Assembly (NCBI GenBank): GCA_044226365.1
Contig: JBGAHE010000013.1
Location: 1-64,000, forward strand
Origin: JALHNI01 sp044226365
GTDB taxonomy: Bacteria > Acidobacteriota > Terriglobia > Bryobacterales > Bryobacteraceae
Direction of reading: 5' to 3'
DNA length: 64,000 nt
Part shown: piece after piece, positions 32,372 through 40,849 of the stretch
How the letters are laid out: the number at the start of each line of letters is the position of its first letter
Numbering within the stretch: position 1 is the stretch's first letter
Position numbers and translations under genes: made by a program
Notes under the pieces: generated by a model
Told to the model about the DNA's origin: nothing
Databases searched by the model: none
The model's input: only the letters and a program-made list of their open reading frames with translations

Positions 32372-32386
32372 GATAACGCCGTTATC
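32372..32386. promoter_or_regulatory. Upstream activating palindrome for the phosphatase operon
   Basis: GATAAC-GCC-GTTATC is a perfect inverted repeat about 80-90 bp upstream of the predicted start of transcription, the usual distance for a sigma-54 activator site. It lies 65 bp from the start of the activator gene, so it could also serve autoregulation. TATCCGAA occurs on both sides as a direct repeat. Confidence 0.5.
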
Positions 32387-32437
32387 CGAAGGCTTCTTCC
32401 AGGCGGGCGCGCCCACGGATTCTAAAGGTTTTTGCTT

Positions 32438-32453
32438 TGGCCCTGCGATTGCA
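32438..32453 (+). promoter_or_regulatory. Sigma-54 promoter of the STAS/RsbW/phosphatase operon
   Basis: TGGCCCTGCGATTGCA matches the consensus TGGCACG-N4-TTGCW: the invariant GG (32439-32440) and GC (32451-32452) are exactly 10 bp apart and the -12 half TTGCA is perfect. Transcription should start near 32464, which leaves almost no leader before the ATG at 32467. The divergent neighbour encodes a sigma-54 activator. Confidence 0.65.
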
Positions 32454-32466
32454 TTTGCTGGCGGCC

Positions 32467-32808
32467 ATGTCACTGACCATCAGTAAAAGAAGCGAAGGGC
32501 AGGTGGAGATTCTGGGACTGGCAGGACGCCTGATCCTCGGCGAAACCAGTCAACTGAGGCAACACGTCGGCGCGGCCCTGGAGCGGAAGTCCGATGTATT
32601 GCTGGACCTCTCCGATCTCACTTACATGGATAGCGCCGGGTTGGGAGAACTCGTCAGCGCGCTGGCCTCGGCGTCTTCCCGGGGGCGCGGAATGAAGCTG
32701 CTGCGGCCGCAGAAACGCATGGTGGATCTGCTGCAGATCACGAAGCTCTACACGACGTTCGAGGTCTTCGAAGAGGAAGCGTCCGCGCTCGAGAGTTATG
32801 CGGGATGA
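32467..32808 (+). CDS. STAS-domain anti-sigma factor antagonist
   Basis: 113 residues from the ATG at 32467; a longer frame from 32437 would begin upstream of the predicted transcription start. One STAS domain with VLLDLSDLTYMDSAGLGELVSAL, where the Ser in MDSAGLG is the phosphorylation site. MVDLLQITKLYTTFEVFEEEASALES is a typical end. No ribosome-binding site is seen, consistent with a nearly leaderless transcript. It heads the operon with the RsbW-like kinase and the phosphatases and is a likely substrate of both. Confidence 0.85.
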   Translation: MSLTISKRSEGQVEILGLAGRLILGETSQLRQHVGAALERKSDVLLDLSDLTYMDSAGLGELVSALASASSRGRGMKLLRPQKRMVDLLQITKLYTTFEVFEEEASALESYAG

Positions 32809-32859
32809 GAGCACCAAGGTGAGAGATACTACACCAATGCCGGAAACCTGGGGTGAGCG

Positions 32860-33342
32860 ATGATGGCCGAGCCGATCGCAGCCACGTCGGAGACGGCCGG
32901 ACCCATCGTCACCGAATTGCGATTGCCCACGCGCCTGGGCTTCGAGAAGGTGGCGATGAATACCGCCGCCAGCGTCGCCGAGATGATGGGCTTCTCCGGC
33001 GATCGGATCGAAGACTTAAAGACGGCGGTGTCGGAAGCGTGCATCAACGCGATTGAACACGGTAATCAGTTGAACGAACTGCTGCGCGTGGTGGTGACGC
33101 TCTCCATGGGCAACGAGTCGCTCGAGGTAAAGATCCGCGACCACGGCCCGGGCGTGCAGGCGGAGATGCACGTGCCGGACATCGACCGCAAGATGCTGGG
33201 CGAAGAGGATCCGCGCGGCATGGGGATGTTTCTCATTCAGGCGCTGGTGGATGAGGTGGAGTACGTCAGCGAGAACACCGGCGGCAGCTACGCCCGGCTG
33301 GTGATTCATTTACACACACAGAGAGAAGGCCAGACATGGTAA
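32860..33342 (+). CDS. RsbW/SpoIIAB-like anti-sigma factor serine kinase
   Basis: 160 residues. The GHKL ATPase fold is shown by the N-box SEACINAIEHGN (Asn63), G1 box IRDHGPGVQ and G2 region DPRGMGMFLIQALVDEV. In partner-switch systems such proteins bind a sigma factor or other target and phosphorylate a STAS antagonist to stop it competing. The start is one of two adjacent ATG codons (32860 or 32863). It is the only kinase of this type among three STAS proteins and eight phosphatases. Its 3' end overlaps the next STAS gene by 7 nt. Confidence 0.9.
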   Translation: MMAEPIAATSETAGPIVTELRLPTRLGFEKVAMNTAASVAEMMGFSGDRIEDLKTAVSEACINAIEHGNQLNELLRVVVTLSMGNESLEVKIRDHGPGVQAEMHVPDIDRKMLGEEDPRGMGMFLIQALVDEVEYVSENTGGSYARLVIHLHTQREGQTW

Positions 33343-33680
33343 TGCCCACGAAGACGAAGGTGGAACAGAGCGGCGAGACCGCGGTGATGCGCTTTGAGGG
33401 CGACATTACCAGCGCCTCGGAGGAAGCCGTCCTGGGACAATACAAGTCGCTGGCGGCGGGGACGACCAAGATCTTACTCGACTTCACGAAGGTGCCCTAC
33501 TTGAACTCGAGCGGCATCGCGCTGGTGATCCAGTTACTGATGGCCGCGAGTAAGCTTTCGCAGCGCGTGGTTTGTTTCGGACTTTCGGCGCATTTTGTGA
33601 AGGTCTTCACGATGCTCGGCCTGGCGAAGTACACTTCGCTGCATGCCGACGAAGCCGCGGCCCGCGCGGCTGTTCAGTAA
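33336..33680 (+). CDS. STAS-domain anti-sigma factor antagonist, second in operon
   Basis: 114 residues. The ATG at 33336 has an AGAAGG site 7 nt upstream and overlaps the kinase stop, indicating coupled translation; a second ATG lies at 33342. The domain contains ILLDFTKVPYLNSSGIALVIQLL, with a Ser pair at the phosphorylation position, and HFVKVFTMLGLAKYTSLHADEAAA at the end. Overlap with the kinase gene makes it the most likely direct partner of that kinase. The first phosphatase gene starts 18 bases later. Confidence 0.88.
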   Translation: MVMPTKTKVEQSGETAVMRFEGDITSASEEAVLGQYKSLAAGTTKILLDFTKVPYLNSSGIALVIQLLMAASKLSQRVVCFGLSAHFVKVFTMLGLAKYTSLHADEAAARAAVQ

Positions 33681-33697
33681 CCAGGGCGGCACGACCG

Positions 33698-35455
33698 ATG
33701 AAAGTCCTGCTGCTGTGGACGGTGTTGGCGAGCACGGCGGACGGGCAAACGTTCCTTGACGCCAAGGTCGCCCGCGGCGACGACCTGCGCTGGGCGGACC
33801 CGGCGTGGGACGATTCACGCTGGCCGACCGTCCGGGACCGGCAGTCGCACGCGGTGGCGGACTCGGCATCGAATCGGCTGTGGCTGCGGATGCGCGTGGC
33901 CATACCGGCCGGAGAGCCATCCGTCGTGCTGGTTTACCGATGCCCCTGCGAAGTCTTTCTGAATGGCATCAAGCTGGGCGGCACCGGCAATTTGAATGAG
34001 CCGCGCCCCGCCACCGCGCGGGGACTGCACGCTTTTGACGTCCCCGGCGGCATTCAACCCGGGACAGCGCTCCTGGCCGTGCGCCAGTATCACCCGCCGG
34101 GCCGCGACGTCTCGATCCCGTACTGGGGCGCGCGACAAGTGGTGCGCCTGGTGCCCCGCAGCGGATTATTGGACACCGCGGCGAAGGCCCAAGCACAGGA
34201 CGATGTTTATCCGCCACGGGTAGTCCTCTATGTGCTGGCGCTGGGCGGTTTGCTCGCGGCGCTGGCCGGAGCGCGCCGCGATCCCACGGTTCTGCTGCTG
34301 ATCGGCTTCAGCCTGAGCGTGATCACGAACATTGTCGTCAGTTGGTCGACCTGGGGTGACCAGAGCGGCATGACGCGGGTCGTGCTCGAAATCCTGGCGA
34401 CCTCCGGCCTGCTGCTCCTGCTGGCCTTCTGGCGATTCTCCGGTCCTTTGTCCGCTAAGGTTCTGCTGGCAGTAGCTTTGGTGTTCCTCTCCCGCGTGCC
34501 GAACTGTGTCGCCATCCTGATGACTGACGCGCCCTGGTGGACGCCCTGGGGACTGGCGGCTTACAGCGTCGGACGCGCCGCCGTGCCCGTCCTCGGAGCC
34601 TTCGCAGTCGCCAGGGGATGGAAGAGAGGTGTCCCGCTGTATGTTCTGGTCTCCGGGTACGCCGCGATCGTCCTGGGAATCGTGGGACGGGTAACAGCCG
34701 CGAGCCGGATCGAGTTGTTCGGGGTGAGCATCGACACGCTCGCGTCGTTCGTCTTCACCGTGATGGCTACCGCCCACGTGCTGAGAGAGACGCACGCGCG
34801 ACGCAGCGAGGAGCAGCGGCTGCGGACGGAACTGGAATCGGCGCAAACGGTGCAGGAGATGCTGCTCAGCCAGAAGCTGCCCGCCGGGGTGGACGCCGTC
34901 TATCTGCCGGCCAGCGAGGTGGGCGGCGATTTCTATCAGGCTTTCGATACGCCATCCGGGCGATTGGTGGTGGCCGGCGACGTTTCGGGCAAAGGTCTGC
35001 AGGCGGCAATGCGTGTCTCGACCATCATCGGGGCGTTGCGCAACCGGCAGTCCGATTCACCGGGCGCGGTGCTGAGGGAACTGAATCGCGTACTGGCGGG
35101 CGGCCCAGGCTTCACGACCTGCTGCTGCGCGTTGTTCCCCTCGCACGGGCCCTCGCGCGTGGCTAACGCCGGGCATCCGGCACCTTACGCCGACGGGCGC
35201 GAAGTGGCGTTACCGGGGGCGTTACCGCTGGGCGTTGACCCCGACGCCACCTACGACGAATACGACCTGCCAGGCGAGTGGGTGACGCTGGTGTCGGACG
35301 GAGTGATCGAGGCGGCGTCGGCCCAGGGCGAGTTCTTTGGCTTTGAGCGGACGGAAGCTCTCAGTGGACGGTCCGCGCGAGAGTTGGCCGAAGCGGCGCG
35401 GGCCTGGGGCCAGAACGACGACATCACCGTGGTCACGGTGCGGAGGCACGCGTGA
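33698..35455 (+). CDS. Membrane sensor phosphatase 1 (SpoIIE/PP2C), subfamily A
   Basis: 585 residues from the ATG at 33698. Signal-like start (VLLLWTVLASTADG), then an extracytoplasmic beta-sandwich at about 20-165 (RGDDLRWADPAWDDSRW, RLWLRMRVAIPAG, CPCEVFLNGIKLGGTG) resembling galactose-binding domains. About seven hydrophobic segments span 170-370. A short helical linker (RRSEEQRLRTELESAQTVQEMLL) leads to the SpoIIE PP2C domain: SEVGGDFYQAF, GDVSGKGLQAAM, NAGHPAPY, LVSDGVIEA, GQNDDITVVTVRR. All metal-binding Asp residues are present. It should dephosphorylate a phospho-STAS protein. Its stop overlaps the next start (GTGA). Confidence 0.88.
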   Translation: MKVLLLWTVLASTADGQTFLDAKVARGDDLRWADPAWDDSRWPTVRDRQSHAVADSASNRLWLRMRVAIPAGEPSVVLVYRCPCEVFLNGIKLGGTGNLNEPRPATARGLHAFDVPGGIQPGTALLAVRQYHPPGRDVSIPYWGARQVVRLVPRSGLLDTAAKAQAQDDVYPPRVVLYVLALGGLLAALAGARRDPTVLLLIGFSLSVITNIVVSWSTWGDQSGMTRVVLEILATSGLLLLLAFWRFSGPLSAKVLLAVALVFLSRVPNCVAILMTDAPWWTPWGLAAYSVGRAAVPVLGAFAVARGWKRGVPLYVLVSGYAAIVLGIVGRVTAASRIELFGVSIDTLASFVFTVMATAHVLRETHARRSEEQRLRTELESAQTVQEMLLSQKLPAGVDAVYLPASEVGGDFYQAFDTPSGRLVVAGDVSGKGLQAAMRVSTIIGALRNRQSDSPGAVLRELNRVLAGGPGFTTCCCALFPSHGPSRVANAGHPAPYADGREVALPGALPLGVDPDATYDEYDLPGEWVTLVSDGVIEAASAQGEFFGFERTEALSGRSARELAEAARAWGQNDDITVVTVRRHA

Positions 35456-37236
35456 GGCTTCTGCTCTGGCTGGTCGCACTCCCGCTACTGGGGCAGCCCG
35501 ACGGTGAGACCCGTCTGCATCGCGGCGACGACTTACGCTGGGCAGACCCTGCCTTCGACGATCGCGGTTGGGAGACCGTCGCCCGGCATCAGGTGCGTCC
35601 CATTGCAGACGCCGCGGAGAACCGCCTCTGGCTGCGAACCCGCGTGACGGTGCCCGCCGACGAGCCGGCGGCGGTGCTGGTGTATCGCTGCGCTTGCGAA
35701 GTGTTTCTCAACGGCGTCCGCCTGGGGGCCACCGGCGATCTGGATGTGCCCCGGCCCGACGCCACCGGCCACCTGCGCGTCTTTCCCATCCCGCCGGAGC
35801 TCGGGGGCCGCACCGCCGTCCTGTCCGTTCGCCAGTATTATCCACCGGGCATCGAAGCGGCCCATGGATTTGCCTTTTGGCTACGGGTGCGTGTGCTGAC
35901 GATCCGCGACGTCGCAGCGGCGGCGTGGGCCATTCGCCAGACGGTGGAGATGCCGTATCTCGTCCGGTTCATGTTCCTGGTACTGGCGCTGGGAGGACTC
36001 CTAAGCGCCGCCACGGGCCAGCGGCGCGACGGCCTGCTCCTTAGCATGTTGGGGTACGTCTTCGCGCAGTCGGCCATGACCGTCTTGGTTCTCTTTCCCC
36101 TGCCCTCCTATGCCGACAATTGGGGCTGGATCTGGCTCTTCGGCATGGGCGTGATTCCCGCGCTGGTGCTCGTGCAGTGGCAACTGGCCGCCCTGCCGTT
36201 GAGACGAGGTTGGGTGGCGGCAGCAGTCGTGGGGTACCTGGTCTTCCGGCTGCCCTGGACGGCCGGGCTGTTTCTGGCGAAACCCGCCTCGTGGACGCCG
36301 CTCTCCGTCGCCGTGTTCTTAGTGCCGAGCGTCGTGACCTTGGGCCTGGATGTCTACGCGGCGGTGAAGTCCTGGAACCGCAGCCCATGGCTGGTCCGGG
36401 TTCTGCTGGTGGCGGGCACCGCCACCGTGATGCTCAACTTCTCCACGCGGCTTTCCGCCCAAGGCTGGCTGCCCGCCGTGACGCTACCGCTCGGCCTGTT
36501 CACGCTGAACGGGGACACGCTCGCGACACTGGCGTTCACGTGCCTGGCGACGGCCTACATCATCCGGACCGGACGCGAGCGCCGCGCCGAGGAACAAAGG
36601 CTGCGGAGCGAGATGGAGTCGGCGCAGACGGTGCAGGCCTTACTGCTGGGGCAGTCGCTGCCGGCGGACGTGGATGCGGTTTACTTACCGGCGAGCGAAG
36701 TGGGCGGCGACTTCTACCAGGTCTTCGCCACCGGCGCCGGAACGCTCGTCATCGTTGGCGACGTCTCCGGCAAGGGCCTGCAGGCGGCGATGCGCGTCTC
36801 GGCGATCGTCGGCGCGTTGCGCAGCCATCGGTCCGAGGGCCCGGCCGAGGTCCTGGCCCACCTCAATGCGGTACTGCTCGGGGCGGGCGGATTCGTCACC
36901 TGTTGCTGCGTTCTGGTGGAAGCGGACACGCTGCGCATCGCGAACGCGGGACATCCGGCGCCTTACCTCGATGGGGTCGAGTTCGCGGGGGAAAGTGGCT
37001 TGCCCTTGGGCCTGGTGGCTGACGCCGCCTACGCCGAACTCCGCGTGCCTCGCCCCGCGATCCTGACCCTGATCTCCGACGGCGTCGTCGAAGCCGCCAA
37101 TGCCCACGGCGAGTTATTTGGCTTCGACCGTACCTGCGCGATCGCCAGGAAGCCAGCCCGTGAGATCGCCGAAGCGGCGCGGCAATGGGGCCAGACCGAC
37201 GACATTACCGTCGTCACCGTCCGGAGGTCCGCTTGA
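35452..37236 (+). CDS. Membrane sensor phosphatase 2 (SpoIIE/PP2C), subfamily A
   Basis: 594 residues with a GTG start at 35452 inside GTGA, preceded by CGGAGG. The sensor domain (LHRGDDLRWADPAFDDRGWETVA, RLWLRTRVTVPADEPAAVLVYRCACEVFLNG) is close to that of phosphatase 1, with RCACE in place of RCPCE. Seven helices follow at about 165-370 and the linker is RRAEEQRLRSEMESAQTVQALLL. The PP2C domain starts near residue 405 (SEVGGDFYQVF, GDVSGKGLQAAMRVS, NAGHPAPYLDG, LISDGVVEA, GQTDDITVVTVRR). No catalytic residue is missing. Confidence 0.88.
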   Translation: MRLLLWLVALPLLGQPDGETRLHRGDDLRWADPAFDDRGWETVARHQVRPIADAAENRLWLRTRVTVPADEPAAVLVYRCACEVFLNGVRLGATGDLDVPRPDATGHLRVFPIPPELGGRTAVLSVRQYYPPGIEAAHGFAFWLRVRVLTIRDVAAAAWAIRQTVEMPYLVRFMFLVLALGGLLSAATGQRRDGLLLSMLGYVFAQSAMTVLVLFPLPSYADNWGWIWLFGMGVIPALVLVQWQLAALPLRRGWVAAAVVGYLVFRLPWTAGLFLAKPASWTPLSVAVFLVPSVVTLGLDVYAAVKSWNRSPWLVRVLLVAGTATVMLNFSTRLSAQGWLPAVTLPLGLFTLNGDTLATLAFTCLATAYIIRTGRERRAEEQRLRSEMESAQTVQALLLGQSLPADVDAVYLPASEVGGDFYQVFATGAGTLVIVGDVSGKGLQAAMRVSAIVGALRSHRSEGPAEVLAHLNAVLLGAGGFVTCCCVLVEADTLRIANAGHPAPYLDGVEFAGESGLPLGLVADAAYAELRVPRPAILTLISDGVVEAANAHGELFGFDRTCAIARKPAREIAEAARQWGQTDDITVVTVRRSA

Positions 37237-39092
37237 GATTCCTCGTCCTGCTGGTCATCGCGGGTGCCCTGATGGGCCAGAACATTGAGGTGAAGAGCCT
37301 CTTTCAGCCCGCCTCACTCAGCGGCAACTGGAAGCATCAGGACGGCGACGATCCGCGCTGGGCCGCGCCCGACTTCGACGACTCCGCCTGGCAAACTGAG
37401 CCCATGCCCGACGCCGTTCGCTTACCCCGTACGCAGCGCGCCTGGTATCGCGTCCGGGTGAACCTGCCGACCGTGCTCCCGGAGGAGCCGCTCGACATCC
37501 TGCTGGGGGCTTTTGGCAATGGCTACGCCTACGAAGTTTTCATCAACGGCCAATTCGTCGGTGCCGAGGGCAATCCTGCGGGCGGCTTATGGGAACTGCG
37601 CCTGCCCAGCGTGTCCACCTTCGAGGTCTCGGGGCATCCTCGTTCACTCACCCTGGCGATTCGCCTGCGAAGCGTGTTCGTCCCCTACACCTCGATCGGC
37701 GGTCGCGGTCGGGACGAATCTTGGATTGGGACGCGGACAGCGATCGCCAGCCTCAAGGAAGCGTGGCCCGCCAGCCGCACCCGGCAGATGATGCCGCTGC
37801 TGCTGATGACGTCGGCCATTGCGATGTCCTCCCTTTTCTTCCTGCTGCTGCCGTTGTGGCGCCGCGACTCGCCGGAGTTTTTCTGGTTCGGTCTCTTCCA
37901 ACTGGCGGGCCTGCTCACTCGCGTACCCGTCGCGTTTCCGGAGGGCTTGGGCTTCGAACGCAGTTTCACTGTCTGTCTGGTCGTCACGCTCTCGGCCTGG
38001 GTGGTTTTCGGCGCTTGGTGTGCCCTGCTCCGTGCCCTCTTCTTTGGAGGCCCATCGGCTTGGGCTTGGTGGATCACCCTGTTCGCGTTCCTGATTCAAT
38101 TGATCCCTCCCGCTAGCTTGGCCTTGGGCACTCCGACTTCTGTGGCGGTATCGAGCGCCATGAACCTCGCCGTCACCTTCGCGGTGGTACTCGTTTATTA
38201 CGAACTCGGCTGGCGCCAAGCACGACCACCGTTCCCCATGCCGGCCATTCACCTGGCAATCTGCCTTTACCTCGTGTCGAGCGTCGCTGCCTTTGCCGGC
38301 AACCTCTTTTTGCCCTCCGATACCGTCTTTCTTTCCGGAGTCTTCACCCGCACGGCCACGCTATTGATCTTCTCCTTCGCGATCGCCATCCTCCTCAATC
38401 AACGCTCGGCCAAGCTGCTGAGTGAACGTCAGCGGCTCGGGCAGGAGATGGCTGCCGCAGCAAGCGTCCAGGCGCTGCTGCTCACCGCTCAAGACACCAG
38501 GACCGGCCCCTACGCCATCCATCCCGTCTATCTGCCAGCCGCCGAAGTAGGCGGTGACTTCTATCAGGTCCGCGAATGTGACGACGGTTCGCTCCTGGTT
38601 CTGGTGGGCGACGTCAGCGGCAAAGGTCTCGAAGCGGCCATGATGGCGTCGGTAGCCGTGGGCGCCTTCCGCTCGACGAACTCCCGCTCCCCGGCCACGA
38701 TTCTCGCCACGATGAATGTCGCCCTCACTGGCAACGGCCGGCCCGGCTTCGTTACCTGCTGTTGCGCGCGGTTCGACGCCGATGGTGTCGTCACCCTGGC
38801 TAACGCCGGCCACCCGCCACCCTACGCCGATGGCCGCGAACTCGCAGTGCCTGCCGGTCTTCCGCTCGGCATTGCGCCCGACGCCGCTTACGTCCAGTCC
38901 ACCGCCACCGGCGACTATTTCACTTTCGTCTCCGACGGCGTCGTCGAAGCCGAGAACGCCCAACGCGAACTCTTCGGCTTCGACCGTACCCGCGAGATCT
39001 CCACGATGTCCGCCCAGCACATCGCCGACGCCGCCCGCGCTTGGGGCCAGACCGACGACATCACCGTCGTCACCGTCCAGAGGACGCCATGA
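37233..39092 (+). CDS. Membrane sensor phosphatase 3 (SpoIIE/PP2C), subfamily B
   Basis: 619 residues with a TTG start at 37233 inside TTGA. A longer frame beginning at an upstream ATG would run over the end of phosphatase 2. The sensor domain differs from genes 1 and 2 (SLFQPASLSGNWKHQDGDDPRWAAPDFDDSAW, YAYEVFINGQFVG) and the membrane part carries LPLWRRDSPEFFWFGLF, a subfamily B mark. Linker: LNQRSAKLLSERQRLGQEMAAAASVQALLL. PP2C from about 430 (AEVGGDFYQVRE, GDVSGKGLEAAMM, NAGHPPPYADG, FVSDGVVEAENAQRELFGFDRTREIS, GQTDDITVVTVQR). Its 3' 150 bp is nearly identical to genes 7 and 8. Confidence 0.87.
   Translation: MRFLVLLVIAGALMGQNIEVKSLFQPASLSGNWKHQDGDDPRWAAPDFDDSAWQTEPMPDAVRLPRTQRAWYRVRVNLPTVLPEEPLDILLGAFGNGYAYEVFINGQFVGAEGNPAGGLWELRLPSVSTFEVSGHPRSLTLAIRLRSVFVPYTSIGGRGRDESWIGTRTAIASLKEAWPASRTRQMMPLLLMTSAIAMSSLFFLLLPLWRRDSPEFFWFGLFQLAGLLTRVPVAFPEGLGFERSFTVCLVVTLSAWVVFGAWCALLRALFFGGPSAWAWWITLFAFLIQLIPPASLALGTPTSVAVSSAMNLAVTFAVVLVYYELGWRQARPPFPMPAIHLAICLYLVSSVAAFAGNLFLPSDTVFLSGVFTRTATLLIFSFAIAILLNQRSAKLLSERQRLGQEMAAAASVQALLLTAQDTRTGPYAIHPVYLPAAEVGGDFYQVRECDDGSLLVLVGDVSGKGLEAAMMASVAVGAFRSTNSRSPATILATMNVALTGNGRPGFVTCCCARFDADGVVTLANAGHPPPYADGRELAVPAGLPLGIAPDAAYVQSTATGDYFTFVSDGVVEAENAQRELFGFDRTREISTMSAQHIADAARAWGQTDDITVVTVQRTP
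38941..39088 (+). repeat. Near-identical 3' segment shared by phosphatase genes 3, 7 and 8
   Basis: The last 140-150 bp before the stop recur at about 46201-46350 and 48079-48220. Genes 3 and 8 differ at about five positions over 138 bp, all synonymous, while the sensor domains of the same genes are strongly diverged. Genes 4, 5 and 6 share the same block less closely. This suggests gene conversion or strong constraint on this end of the gene. Confidence 0.8.
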
Positions 39093-40849
39093 AGACCATC
39101 GTCCTGGCCTTGACGCTGGCCTCCGCCGCCCCCGCCATCGACCTAGCGGGCGAATGGCGCTATCACGCCGGCGACAACCCACGCTGGGCCGCTCCTGACC
39201 TCGACGACCGTGACTGGGCGAGGGTCACCATGCCCCTCACCCCCCGGCGCACCGGCCGCTATTGGATCCGCCGCCAGTTCCTGCTCACCGAGCCGATCGA
39301 CTCGCCGGCCATCGCGCTGGGCCGCTTCGCACGGTGTTACGAGATCTACCTCAACGGCGTGAGGGCCGCCAACGGCTGCCCGGAGGTGAAGTCCGCCTAC
39401 TTTCCACCGCGTTGGTTCAGGCTGACGAGCGGACCGTTGCGGGCCGGGTCGACCGCGACACTGGCCATTCGCGTCGACGACGACACCGTGCCACTGGGCT
39501 TTCTGCGGTCGTTCCCGGACGATGGACCTTATTTTCTGGGATCGTGGCGAGACGCGGCCGCCGTCGGGGAGACCGCGGTGCTGCAGCGGCGCCACGCGAT
39601 CATCCCCGCCTGGCTCGCCGCCAGTCTCCAACTCGTGTTTGGCTCGCTACTCCCGCTCTACTGGCTCACCGGCGCGCGGCGTCCGGAGTTTCTTCGGTTT
39701 GCCGGCTTCCTCTTCGGCGCGGGGCTGTACAACGTCCTGCAAGTGGTTTCGGCCTATCACGAGATCGATCGCCGCTGGTGCTTGGTCCTTCTCATGGCTG
39801 GCTATGGCTGTCTCGGAAGCTCGTTGGCCGCTCTCTCCGGGCGCGGTGCCGCAGTAGCGTGGGCCACCGCTGCTGCTTCAACCGTTTTGATCGCCTCCGA
39901 CCTCACGCGATTTTCGCCCTTCATTTCCGGAGCGGTTCTGTTTGTGCCCCTGCTGCCGGCCGCCGCCTGGGCCGGCCAAGTCGCCTGGCAGCGGACGCCA
40001 TTCCGCAAAGTGGCCGTACCTGTGCTTCTCTATGTCGCCTTCACGATGAACACCGTCCCGGAAGGCCTGATCCCCGGTTGGCCGATTCCCACGGCTATCA
40101 CCGCCGGCCCCTTCCAGATCTACCTCACCACCTGGATCAGCGCCACCTTCGGCCTCACCGTCGGTCTGCTCATGATCCAAAACGCCGCCCGCGAACGGCG
40201 CGAACAGGCGCGCCTCGCCCAGGAAATGGAGGCCGCGCGGAGCGTTCAGCAATTCCTGATTCCCGCGGCGGCGGCGCCCGGCATCGGGGCGGTCTATCTG
40301 CCGGCCACTGAAGTCGGCGGCGACTTCTGGCATCTCTTTGACGGCCACTTAATCGTCGTCGGCGACGTCAGCGGCAAGGGCCTGAAAGCCGCTATGGTCG
40401 TGTCGCTGATCACCGGCATGCTCGACCGTCGCCACAGCGATTCGCCCGCCGCGATACTAGCCGAACTCAACCGCGCCCTGCACGCCCGGCTGGACGGCGC
40501 CTTCGTCACCTGCTGCGTCGTGCGCCTCGAAAACGATGGCCAAGTCACCCTCGCCTCCGCCGGGCATCCGTCCCCTTATATCGACGGTCGCGAAATTGAA
40601 CTCGCCGCCGGACTGCCTCTCGGAATCCTTCCCGACGCCTCCTACGACGAAACCGCCCTCATCTTCGGGCATCAACTCACCCTCGTCTCCGACGGCGTCG
40701 TCGAGGCCGAGAACGCCCAACGCGAACTCTTCGGCTTCGACCGCACCCGCGAGATCAGCGGCAAGTCGGCGCAAGAGATCGCCGATGCCGCCAAGGCCTG
40801 GGGCCAGAACGACGACATCACAGTGGTCACGGTGCGGAGGCGTGGATGA
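39089..40849 (+). CDS. Membrane sensor phosphatase 4 (SpoIIE/PP2C), divergent member
   Basis: 586 residues, ATG at 39089 inside ATGA. The sensor domain (GEWRYHAGDNPRWAAPDLDDRDWARV, CYEIYLNGVRAANGCPEVKSAYFPPRWF) has features of both subfamilies and two extra Cys. The linker is REQARLAQEMEAARSVQQFLI. In the PP2C domain GGDFY is GGDFW and the conserved TCCC cluster is TCCV (AFVTCCVVRLEND). Metal residues remain (GDVSGKGLKAAM, SAGHPSPYIDG, LVSDGVVEAENAQ, GQNDDITVVTVRR). It is the most divergent of the eight. Confidence 0.87.
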   Translation: MKTIVLALTLASAAPAIDLAGEWRYHAGDNPRWAAPDLDDRDWARVTMPLTPRRTGRYWIRRQFLLTEPIDSPAIALGRFARCYEIYLNGVRAANGCPEVKSAYFPPRWFRLTSGPLRAGSTATLAIRVDDDTVPLGFLRSFPDDGPYFLGSWRDAAAVGETAVLQRRHAIIPAWLAASLQLVFGSLLPLYWLTGARRPEFLRFAGFLFGAGLYNVLQVVSAYHEIDRRWCLVLLMAGYGCLGSSLAALSGRGAAVAWATAAASTVLIASDLTRFSPFISGAVLFVPLLPAAAWAGQVAWQRTPFRKVAVPVLLYVAFTMNTVPEGLIPGWPIPTAITAGPFQIYLTTWISATFGLTVGLLMIQNAARERREQARLAQEMEAARSVQQFLIPAAAAPGIGAVYLPATEVGGDFWHLFDGHLIVVGDVSGKGLKAAMVVSLITGMLDRRHSDSPAAILAELNRALHARLDGAFVTCCVVRLENDGQVTLASAGHPSPYIDGREIELAAGLPLGILPDASYDETALIFGHQLTLVSDGVVEAENAQRELFGFDRTREISGKSAQEIADAAKAWGQNDDITVVTVRRRG

